NCBI GenBank assembly: GCA_900316925.1
Contig: ONEU01000204.1
Location: 1-5,416 of the forward strand
Reading direction: 5' to 3'
Length of the DNA: 5,416 bases
Source: an uncultured Eubacteriales bacterium
GTDB lineage: Bacteria > Bacillota > Clostridia > Oscillospirales > Acutalibacteraceae
In this document: piece by piece, positions 1 through 4,874 of the stretch
Layout of the letters: the number at the start of each line of letters is the position of its first letter
How positions within the stretch are numbered: position 1 is the stretch's first letter
The notes under the pieces: model-generated
The model's input: only the letters and a program-made list of their open reading frames with translations
What the model was told of the DNA's origin: nothing
Database searches by the model: none
Made by a program: the position numbers and the translations under genes

Positions 1-63
1 ATTTCTCTGAATAATACTATCAGAGCCGGCATCTTGGTTTCAACATGAAAGTTTTGGGACAGC

Positions 64-429
64 TTACACTCGAACAATGTATGACCCGAATGGTCTCAGA
101 GACAGTTTTGCGATCTTGAAAAACTGTTTTCCGAATGGTATCCCGGCAATGGTGATGCACCATACACATCCGATCACGAAATTGCCAAGGGCCATCCACC
201 ATCCATTGACGAGAAACCATATGACGTTCACTATAAATGAAACGGCACCGCCGCCGTATTCGATCCTTCTTCCGAACGGCCAGAACGACATTGTTGCAAA
301 CTTAAAGCACTGCAGTCCGTATGGTATTCCTACAATCGTGATGCACCACAGTACTCCTGACAAAACCCATGCCAGGCCACTGATACAGCCGCCAAATATA
401 AACCAGCAAATATTCCCCAATAATCTCAA
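64..429 (-). CDS. yccF: YccF family inner-membrane protein
   Basis: This is a 121-aa, very hydrophobic protein of the YccF family, whose members are small integral membrane proteins of unknown biochemical role. The sequence is two tandem copies of the YccF domain, roughly residues 5-54 and 67-116, that align without gaps at a period of 62 residues. Each copy has an Asn followed by a Trp-Phe pair (N6/W9 and N68/W71), then WCITI-GIP (from W28 and W90), and ends in PFG (51-53 and 113-115). The start is TTG, supported by an AAGGA-like ribosome binding site 8 nt upstream and an extended -10 promoter just before it. It lies 77 bp downstream of the metallo-hydrolase gene on the same strand and probably has its own promoter. 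The family call is confident; no substrate can be inferred. Confidence 0.9.
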   Translation of the reverse strand: MRLLGNICWFIFGGCISGLAWVLSGVLWCITIVGIPYGLQCFKFATMSFWPFGRRIEYGGGAVSFIVNVIWFLVNGWWMALGNFVIGCVWCITIAGIPFGKQFFKIAKLSLRPFGSYIVRV

Positions 430-467
430 TTTATTGATCCTTTTCTATGTCGAAACTGGCTTAACTC

Positions 468-476
468 ATTATATCA
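468..476 (-). promoter_or_regulatory. Extended -10 promoter element for yccF
   Basis: On the minus strand this reads TGATATAAT, a consensus TATAAT hexamer (468-473) preceded by the TG-n extension (474-476). No good -35 is visible at 16-18 nt, which is typical when an extended -10 is present. It would start transcription near 461, about 30 nt before the TTG start of yccF, leaving room for the AAGGA ribosome binding site. It suggests yccF is transcribed independently of the upstream metallo-hydrolase gene. Confidence 0.55.
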
Positions 477-506
477 ATTACCATACTGTCTGATTCACAG
501 TGTTAA

Positions 507-1622
507 CTACGGATGGCAGTTTCCGCAGGGCTGGTACCCCTGCGCGATCAGTTCATCCCTGCTCAGTGATGAGTTGATTCTGTTTTTTTCTTTCATCTTT
601 GCGACACTCGGACAGTCCGGATAATGGAACTTCCAGGTATTGGTATTGCAGACATACAGGTAATCTCCGGAAGCTTTGTCATCACTGCCAGCCGGCGCGG
701 CATCTTCAGATTCCGGGTTCCTCATCGCCTCTTCCCTGTATGTTCCGGGCGTCCAGTCCTGACAGGGATCCTGATCGAACCAGCAGGTATTCCCGTCCGA
801 GTACAGGACGATCGTCCCCTGCAGATCTGTCCGGTACATCTGGATCCCTCGCTCCTGCAGGCGCTGCAGCACCTCATGCGCCGGGTGACCATATGAATTA
901 TCCAGTCCGCAGCTGATCAGTGCACAGTTCGGGGTTACTGCATCAAGGAATATGTCAGAGGATGAAGTCCTGCTCCCGTGATGATTCACCACGTAGACGT
1001 CCGCGGACAGGTCAGCTTCGGATGATACCATGTCCATCTCTGCTGTCTGCTCCGCATCACCACAGATCAGGCAGGTCACCTCCCCGTAAGTGATACGCAG
1101 CGCCAGGGAGCGGTCATTTTCCAGGAGATAATCCGAACGCAGGGGACCAACCACCTCAACGACTGCGTCTCCCAGCTGGTATTCGGATCCGAAGGCCGGA
1201 TGCTGGATCTGCGCGCCGCTTGATATGGCCGCTCTGGAAAAGGACTGATACAGATCTCCTTCCCCCTCATATGAGGGCAGCAAGATTGTCTCAACCGGAA
1301 AAACAGTGAGGACGCCGATCTCACCGCTCATATGATCCTCGTCATAATGGGACAGCGCGATCAGGTCGAATTGATCGATCCCCTGCTGCTTGAGATAACT
1401 GACAACGAAGGAAGAAGAATATCTTCCTCCTCCGTCAATCAGCATGTAATGTCCGTCCGCCTGTATGAGAACGCTCTGGCCCTGGTCCACATCCAGAAGA
1501 TGCAGTTCGAAGGGCTGCGCCGCGCTGGCACAGGCAGGTGCCAGCAGCATCCACAAAGCCAGGATCAGGCTGAGCAGAAACCAATGTGCAATTATGGTGT
1601 TACTCTTCTGTCGGTTGTTCAT
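507..1622 (-). CDS. Secreted ComEC/Rec2-like metallo-beta-lactamase-fold hydrolase with C-terminal Cys/His domain
   Basis: A 371-aa exported metallo-beta-lactamase-fold protein. Residues 1-35 form a signal peptide with an ASA-A type cleavage site. The MBL domain (about 38-280) shows the ComEC-like pattern: an LLDVDQGQS strand, LIDGGG (61-66), a metal motif SHYDEDH with H92, D94, D96 and H97, CGDAE around D189, NHHGS (213-217), and SYGHP with H246. It is the stand-alone ComEC-type hydrolase without the competence membrane channel; nuclease or phosphodiesterase activity on extracellular substrate is likely but unproven. A low-complexity linker (about 295-320) leads to a small domain (321-371) with C325, H333, C337, C366 and C369, probably a zinc-binding Ada-like module often found at the end of such clostridial proteins. 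The ATG overlaps the stop of the upstream antitoxin remnant (ATGA), and the nearest GAGG is about 15 nt away, so translation may rely on coupling. It is clearly richer in GC than the genes to its right. Confidence 0.9.
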   Translation of the reverse strand: MNNRQKSNTIIAHWFLLSLILALWMLLAPACASAAQPFELHLLDVDQGQSVLIQADGHYMLIDGGGRYSSSFVVSYLKQQGIDQFDLIALSHYDEDHMSGEIGVLTVFPVETILLPSYEGEGDLYQSFSRAAISSGAQIQHPAFGSEYQLGDAVVEVVGPLRSDYLLENDRSLALRITYGEVTCLICGDAEQTAEMDMVSSEADLSADVYVVNHHGSRTSSSDIFLDAVTPNCALISCGLDNSYGHPAHEVLQRLQERGIQMYRTDLQGTIVLYSDGNTCWFDQDPCQDWTPGTYREEAMRNPESEDAAPAGSDDKASGDYLYVCNTNTWKFHYPDCPSVAKMKEKNRINSSLSRDELIAQGYQPCGNCHP

Positions 1623-1786
1623 GTACTGTCATTTACTACCTCTTCGATACTGTTATAAGTCGGTCTTGTAAAAAGATCCTTTATCTCATCGATCACCCCC
1701 AATTCCATTGAGAGCTTAATTAGTCCTTCCAATGAGATTAATCCGGTCTGCTCAAATCTGCAACGTGATGCATTGTCATGGATCAT
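1619..1786 (-). pseudogene. HipB/Xre-like antitoxin, N-terminally truncated remnant
   Basis: The recognisable part is the second half of a small Xre/HipB-type HTH regulator: residues reading SRCRFEQTG, then ISLEGLIKLSMELG, then IDEIKDLF and YNSIEEV. In this family a complete protein has some 40 more residues at the N-terminus holding the first HTH helices, and these are missing here. The open frame runs from an ATG at 1786 (or 1816), but the GAGAGG at about 1788-1793 is badly spaced for the 1786 ATG and instead fits an ATG at 1779 in another frame that stops after 13 codons. The 5' end overlaps the end of the 275-aa gene and the stop TGA overlaps the ATG of the metallo-hydrolase. Such antitoxins normally pair with a HipA-like kinase toxin; none is present. 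The fold assignment is from pattern memory and is fairly sure; whether the stub is translated is open. Confidence 0.6.
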
Positions 1787-2603
1787 ACCTCTCAATTGTA
1801 ATAGATCTGTCCGCATAAACAGCTATGTCTAACTCATAAATCCAATTTCCCAGATAGTCTCTGTAATTGAATTCGTTCATCTTCATGTAGCTATCATTGT
1901 TATAAACTTTAAAATCTGCGCCGCCACCGTCTTTATTCTCCATGGCGGCAATCCATTCTGCATATGCATGTGCTGCTGACATAACTTCATCCTCGTTATA
2001 AACGTTTTTTATTAAAACTAAAGGAACCCCTACAGCACGTTCCACTATAGATTCTCCAACATTCTCTAATTCAGTGATATTTACATAAACCTGGAAATTC
2101 GATGGATTAAAATACTTCGACAGGAACTCTATTACTTCCTTTTTGTACTCCTCTTCCGCCATCTCGGCTTCATAATTATCTGAATATGAGTAACTGCCAT
2201 CCTTATAAACTATATACACCGTCACAATCTTTTCCGGTAAAGTATCCGCTATTTTGGCAGTAACATATTCGCCATCCAAGCCTCCAGAGACATAGCCCTT
2301 ATATGCAAACTCATCTTTGTATGTCTCTTCAAGATATGATAACGCACCTTCAATCTTTACAATCGCATTCTTTTGCGAGGCAGTTAGCTTTGCATAATCC
2401 TCAGAGAGTCCCTGATCCCTTAAAATCTGTTTTTGCCTCTCATTTAAAACCACCATATTTTCCTCTGGTTCTTCGTTTTCTGTACTTGCCGTCTGCGTTG
2501 TATCATCTTTGTTTACAGCATGACTGTTACTTCCGGCATAGCCACAACACATAAACAGCATTACTATACAAATCAGTATTATCCATACCATTCTATTTTT
2601 CAT
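1776..2603 (-). CDS. Exported or lipid-anchored protein of unknown function
   Basis: A 275-aa protein I do not recognise by function. Residues 1-5 are basic and 6-18 are strongly hydrophobic, followed by Cys19-Cys20. This looks like a lipoprotein signal, but the residue before either cysteine is Met or Cys rather than Gly, Ala or Ser, so lipidation is uncertain. An acidic, Thr/Ser/Glu-rich linker (about 25-49) precedes a soluble region. The segment LNERQKQILRDQGLSEDY-KLTASQKNAI (53-81) followed by a helix with a LEETY motif resembles a recurrent clostridial exported-protein module of unknown role. Later parts are mixed alpha/beta with many Tyr, Asp and Glu. The start ATG has only a weak GGGTA upstream, which fits a deletion junction just ahead of it (after the kinase stub). 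It sits in the same-strand run with the DUF3592-like gene, consistent with an envelope function. Confidence 0.75.
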   Translation of the reverse strand: MKNRMVWIILICIVMLFMCCGYAGSNSHAVNKDDTTQTASTENEEPEENMVVLNERQKQILRDQGLSEDYAKLTASQKNAIVKIEGALSYLEETYKDEFAYKGYVSGGLDGEYVTAKIADTLPEKIVTVYIVYKDGSYSYSDNYEAEMAEEEYKKEVIEFLSKYFNPSNFQVYVNITELENVGESIVERAVGVPLVLIKNVYNEDEVMSAAHAYAEWIAAMENKDGGGADFKVYNNDSYMKMNEFNYRDYLGNWIYELDIAVYADRSITIERYDP

Positions 2604-2636
2604 TCATTTGTACCCGAAGTGTATCGAAATAGTTAG

Positions 2637-2750
2637 CTATACAGAGCCGAACGCACCATTTCCTAATACCTTGTCAATATGCCAATCCGGCCATAATTCT
2701 TTTAACTTGCGTTCGACTGCACGCATTAACAATCCTTGGGCATTAGCCAT
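2637..2750 (-). pseudogene. Truncated Ser/Thr protein kinase (N-terminus only)
   Basis: A 37-codon frame that carries only the very start of a Hanks-type Ser/Thr kinase. It reads LKELWPDWHIDKVLGNGAFGSV and then meets TAG. WPDWHIDKV leads into a textbook glycine-rich ATP loop, G-x-G-x-F-G-x-V, and the stop falls exactly where a Tyr would be expected after the Val. The catalytic Lys, HRD and DFG regions are absent, so it cannot be an active kinase. The ATG at 2750 has a good GAGGT 7 nt upstream; a longer frame from an ATG at 2780 overlaps the stop of the DUF3592-like gene as ATGA but lacks its own site. The 33 bases between its stop and the next start give no kinase sequence in any frame, so the rest was deleted rather than frameshifted. 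Confidence 0.75.
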
Positions 2751-2776
2751 TGTAGATACCTCAACTTCCGCTCTAA

Positions 2777-3292
2777 TCATTGTATCAGCCAATACATAAG
2801 CACACCTAGTGCAATCAAAGCAATTCCAGTAATAAGAAAAATAAAGAAGGCCAGTGAATTTTCAGTCGGTCTTTCGACATAGTTAATTCTGGGATCTATT
2901 GAGTCAAAATACACTTTCATCTCTGCACCAATAGGCCATAACTCTTGAGCCGCCTGTTTAACATTAGCAATTGGCCCTACCGTAGTGTGTAAAAATCCCT
3001 TCTCGTCTTCCCAAGCATAAGGATCAGATAATGAAGGCTTTCTTACTTTAATATAACCATTAAACATCTTTTTACTGACATACTTCTTTTGATTTGTCTC
3101 AAACTCTACAACCGGTACAATCCTTCCATCCCCTGGGAACAGATATTTGATCACCTTTCCATATGTTTCAGAAGTACACCTTTTGTTCTTTTTCTTTGTA
3201 TAAGTTTTTATAATTACTGCAATAAGGACCAAAAGAAAACCCAGTGCAGATAAAATCAATAAAGCCATTAATGCTATTGTTTGTGTTGACAC
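2777..3292 (-). CDS. DUF3592-like two-helix membrane protein
   Basis: A membrane protein of 171 aa from the chosen start. A hydrophobic helix near the N-terminus (about residues 5-30 of this product) is followed by a basic KKKNKR stretch, a mostly beta soluble domain of about 110 residues, and a second hydrophobic helix at the C-terminus. The soluble part ends in KVYFDSIDPRINYVERP, the form of the strand-turn motif seen just before the last helix in DUF3592-type proteins. No catalytic motif is visible. I start it at a GTG (3290-3292) because GGGAGG lies 5 nt before it; an in-frame ATG 15 nt further up has no site. Its stop overlaps an ATG of the kinase stub, so a DUF3592-like protein and a kinase were once translationally linked. 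Family call moderate, gene reality high. Confidence 0.8.
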   Translation of the reverse strand: MSTQTIALMALLILSALGFLLVLIAVIIKTYTKKKNKRCTSETYGKVIKYLFPGDGRIVPVVEFETNQKKYVSKKMFNGYIKVRKPSLSDPYAWEDEKGFLHTTVGPIANVKQAAQELWPIGAEMKVYFDSIDPRINYVERPTENSLAFFIFLITGIALIALGVLMYWLIQ

Positions 3293-3297
3293 GGTAA

Positions 3298-3303
3298 CCT
3301 CCC
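3298..3303 (-). promoter_or_regulatory. Ribosome binding site that sets the GTG start
   Basis: GGGAGG on the minus strand, 5 nt before the GTG at 3292. It lies inside the longer frame that would begin with ATG at 3307, which itself has no good upstream site, so it decides in favour of the GTG start of the DUF3592-like protein. Confidence 0.75.
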
Positions 3304-3331
3304 ACATTCCATTATCAATATCCCAAATCTT

Positions 3332-3451
3332 TTAATATACTGGCTGCTTCCGTTTTGCTGTCATAGGCTCTTTATTCTTATTATTGGCGGAGCATCCCAT
3401 TAAAGTGCAAAGGATAACTGTCAAACAGATCATACTACATATTCTTTTCAT
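3332..3451 (-). CDS. Small lipoprotein, probably a frameshifted remnant
   Basis: A 39-aa product with a clear lipoprotein signal: basic MKR, a hydrophobic core, and the lipobox LMGC at residues 17-20, followed by SANNKNKE. An excellent GGAGG (3458-3462) lies 6 nt before the ATG. The mature part is only about 20 residues and ends in a basic, unstructured tail at a TAA. A neighbouring frame across the same bases reads RAYDSKTEAASILKDLGY and stops with TGA at 3315-3317; that helix looks like a natural C-terminus. I infer that a frameshift or internal deletion near 3360-3366 separated a signal peptide from its original C-terminus. It could alternatively be a genuine mini-lipoprotein. Same strand, 39 bp before the DUF3592-like gene. 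Confidence 0.5.
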   Translation of the reverse strand: MKRICSMICLTVILCTLMGCSANNKNKEPMTAKRKQPVY

Positions 3452-3514
3452 GTGAATCCTCCGAGAATACAACTCTTATATCGTCAACCGAGTACTTAAT
3501 TTCTTTGTTAGAAA

Positions 3515-3556
3515 AAGAACAAGGTGCCAGGCACCTTGTTCTTGGCACCTTGTTCT
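3515..3556. repeat. REP-like palindrome, copy 1, with extra half-site (possible terminator on minus strand)
   Basis: A perfect inverted repeat with 14-bp arms around a single central base (3515-3543), core GGTGCCAGGCACC. Its inner 27 bases (3516-3542) recur exactly at 4605-4631. The right arm is then repeated once more in tandem (3543-3556), differing only in the first base. Read on the minus strand, the stem is followed by TTTTTC, so it can also act as an intrinsic terminator for the Xre-HD gene that ends at 3607. Repeated palindromes with this core resemble REP elements mobilised by RAYT (Y1 HUH) transposases; no such transposase is in the window. Confidence 0.85.
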
Positions 3557-3557
3557 G

Positions 3558-3605
3558 AAATCCGTATATCCCAAGCCTGTACTGGATGGAAACAACGACC
3601 ATTCC
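3558..3605 (-). pseudogene. Type-B carboxylesterase fragment
   Basis: About 16 codons in one minus-strand frame read GMVVVSIQYRLGIYGF. This matches the VVV-(S/T)-(I/V)-x-YRLG-x-x-GF block that is near universal in type-B carboxylesterases (pNB esterase and cholinesterase family), located before the catalytic GxSxG serine. Nothing of the esterase is found on either side: the stop of the Xre-HD gene lies directly upstream and the palindrome (3515-3556) starts two bases downstream, so the match ends exactly at the repeat. Far too short to function. The match is from motif recognition and could in principle be chance, but a 14-residue match to a family signature makes that unlikely. Confidence 0.5.
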
Positions 3606-3606
3606 C

Positions 3607-4470
3607 TTACAGGGAAGAACGCATGTGATGACGAATCGCCTCAAGCACGCTGTTCATATGGTAACGGATCAGGAAGAGCTGATTGGAATACTGCGGATAT
3701 TCATCTCTGGCCTTTTCCATCAGCGGATGAATATACTCCTGAGTTTCTTTAATATATTCGGCCATGCGCTTATCTGTAAAGCTGGTTGCCATGCTTGAGA
3801 TATTGTTGCAGCGGTCAAGGAGTTTTACGATCAGCGCAATTCTGTTCCCGGCGATTCCTTCATAGTAGGTTCTGTATTCCGGACCCGTATGTCCGAAGGT
3901 TTCAGGCTTCGTAAGCAGCCTGACAGCCTCCCTTGTCTGATCATTTACCGGCAGTTCATCAGGCTGAACACCGCAGTCTTCACATACGTCATGAAGAAGA
4001 CATGCTGACAGCAGATCATCTTCTTCAAGTCCTAAGGCCAGCGCGTGGCAGGTCAAAAGCAGCGGATGATAAATGTAAGGGATCCGCTCGTCGCTGTGAC
4101 CAGGTTTTCTGTACTGACCATCATGCTTTTCTTTGGCAAACGCAAGAGCCCTTTTTGTCTGATACAGGCTCTTTGCGTTGCAATATGCACCTACATAGGT
4201 CGCCATGCGTGCCTCGCTGAACAGCCGGTCGGAAAGATTGGAAGTCACTTCCAGAATCTCCGCTGCCGGCAATTTGCCGCTCAAAAGCCAGTCTGTGGTA
4301 ACGCCGTACAGTGCGGCAAGTTCAGGCAGCTTTTCCGTATCCGGAATGGAATTGCCGCATTCCCATGAACTCACAGACTGTGTAGTAATGTATAACTTTT
4401 CTGCCACCTGTCCCTGTGTAAGACCACAGTTCTTTCTCGCCTCCGCCAGACGAAATGCCAATGATTCCAT
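3607..4470 (-). CDS. Xre-type HTH regulator fused to a RelA/SpoT-like HD hydrolase domain
   Basis: A 287-aa two-domain protein. Residues 5-65 are a classical Xre/Cro HTH: LTQGQVAEKLYITTQSVSSWECG, then SIPDTEKLPELAALYGVTTDWLLSG, so it should bind DNA. After a linker, residues about 98-240 are an HD-superfamily domain of the RelA/SpoT hydrolase (MESH1, small alarmone hydrolase) type: a YHP (H135), LLHDVCED (H160, D161, E164, D165), and KLLDRCNN (D219, N223). These match the metal ligands and the ED and D-x3-N signatures of ppGpp hydrolases, so the active site looks complete; no synthetase domain is present. A natural reading is a regulator that senses or removes a nucleotide. An ATG start is used, with GGAGG 12 nt upstream, a long spacing. 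It is bracketed by two identical palindromes. Substrate is inferred, not shown. Confidence 0.88.
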   Translation of the reverse strand: MESLAFRLAEARKNCGLTQGQVAEKLYITTQSVSSWECGNSIPDTEKLPELAALYGVTTDWLLSGKLPAAEILEVTSNLSDRLFSEARMATYVGAYCNAKSLYQTKRALAFAKEKHDGQYRKPGHSDERIPYIYHPLLLTCHALALGLEEDDLLSACLLHDVCEDCGVQPDELPVNDQTREAVRLLTKPETFGHTGPEYRTYYEGIAGNRIALIVKLLDRCNNISSMATSFTDKRMAEYIKETQEYIHPLMEKARDEYPQYSNQLFLIRYHMNSVLEAIRHHMRSSL

Positions 4471-4510
4471 ATGCTGTCTGCACCTCCATCTTTATTCATC
4501 CTGCAATTAG

Positions 4511-4516
4511 ACTATA
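4511..4516 (-). promoter_or_regulatory. Possible -10 box of the Xre-HD gene
   Basis: On the minus strand this is TATAGT, five of six matches to the consensus, about 40 nt before the ATG at 4470. The -35 region at 17-18 nt is poor (TAGGAA or similar), which would suit an activated or autoregulated promoter but also means the call is weak. Confidence 0.35.
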
Positions 4517-4604
4517 TCTCATTTAATCGCTGATTCCTAGCAGGCAGCGGTTGAAATCATTAAGGGAACAATCAATCGGCATTTGCGCTCAATCCCATAA
4601 AAGA

Positions 4605-4631
4605 AGAACAAGGTGCCAGGCACCTTGTTCT
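4605..4631. repeat. REP-like palindrome, copy 2
   Basis: Identical over 27 bases to 3516-3542: 13-bp arms around one central base, core GGTGCCAGGCACC. The flanking bases differ between the copies, so the 27-nt palindrome itself is the repeated unit. Together the two copies enclose a 1.1-kb segment with the Xre-HD gene and the carboxylesterase scrap. Confidence 0.88.
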
Positions 4632-4636
4632 ATAAG

Positions 4637-4655
4637 AAAAAAGGCAGATCTGCCT
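4637..4655 (-). terminator. Possible intrinsic terminator, minus strand
   Basis: The palindrome AGGCAGATCTGCCT (4642-4655) can fold into a 5-bp stem with a GATC loop, and on the minus strand it runs directly into TTTTTT (4637-4642). The stem is short, and no supported minus-strand gene lies upstream of it, so it may be a relic or insulate the Xre-HD gene from read-through. Confidence 0.4.
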
Positions 4656-4680
4656 CACATGATTCAATCGTCTAGTAAAA

Positions 4681-4693
4681 GGGGTCTGACCCC
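4681..4693. repeat. REP-like palindrome of a second type (GGGGTCTGACCCC)
   Basis: A perfect 13-nt palindrome with one central base. The motif GGGGTCAGACCCC (this site on the other strand) is a repeat I recall as very common in bacterial genomes, often near RAYT/Y1 transposases. It lies 50 bp from palindrome copy 2 and has the same 13-position architecture as its core, with paired substitutions. Confidence 0.65.
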
Positions 4694-4846
4694 ATATCAT
4701 TTGCTGCGGAGAGTGCCGCAATTGCCAGGTAGTCAGTATTGATGCAGATGCCCCTCCAGTAAAAAGTGAGCAACCGGTGTCTAAGAGATTCTCTTTTCAC
4801 GAGTTGACATATACTAAACACGATTCTTAAACTCAGCAAAAACGTC

Positions 4847-4874
4847 AAGTTTATAAAGTGCACTTTGCAAACTT
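4847..4874. repeat. Imperfect 28-nt palindrome at the ATPase-fragment boundary
   Basis: A perfect 12-nt palindrome AAAGTGCACTTT (4855-4866) nested inside a wider pair of arms, AAGTTT (4847-4852) and AAACTT (4869-4874), with two mismatched positions on each side. Twelve of fourteen positions pair. It sits exactly where similarity to the ATPase family begins, so it may be a rearrangement junction or a former operator. No T-run follows, so it is not a terminator. Confidence 0.45.

Noticed and set aside
5..25. Hairpin CTCTGA/TCAGAG with a 9-nt loop downstream of yccF
   Set aside because: The stem is only 6 bp and no T-run follows on either strand, so I do not call it a terminator.
1..62. Open stretch on the minus strand reading SQNFHVETKMPALIVLFRE to the window edge
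   Set aside because: It looks protein-like and stays open, but about 20 residues without a start or a family I can name is not enough to call a gene.
77..493. Long plus-strand open frame opposite yccF
   Set aside because: It mirrors the YccF gene, has no ribosome binding site, and its Pro/His-rich translation is typical of an antisense shadow.
599..916. Plus-strand open frames opposite the metallo-hydrolase gene (also around 1332-1671)
   Set aside because: The minus-strand frame has a signal peptide, metal motifs and a Cys/His domain; the plus-strand frames have low-complexity composition and no family features.
1739..1779. Short frame beginning MTMHHVADL with a well-spaced GAGAGG and ATGA overlap with the 275-aa gene
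   Set aside because: It stops after 13 codons; it may be the relic of an original start for the next gene but cannot be called as a gene.
3435..3644. Minus-strand 69-codon frame as one protein
   Set aside because: It runs from within the Xre-HD gene through the esterase scrap and the palindrome to the lipoprotein region; only the esterase block in it looks like protein, so it is a chance read-through.
3515..4693. CRISPR array or intact insertion sequence
   Set aside because: The repeats are palindromes too few and too widely spaced for CRISPR, and no transposase frame is present between or beside them.
4804..4809. Consensus -35 hexamer TTGACA on the plus strand
   Set aside because: No acceptable -10 follows at 16-18 nt and the only frame downstream is the broken ATPase fragment.
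4672..4863. Minus-strand 63-codon frame
   Set aside because: No ribosome binding site, it includes the GGGGTCTGACCCC palindrome in its C-terminus, and its sequence has no recognisable motif.
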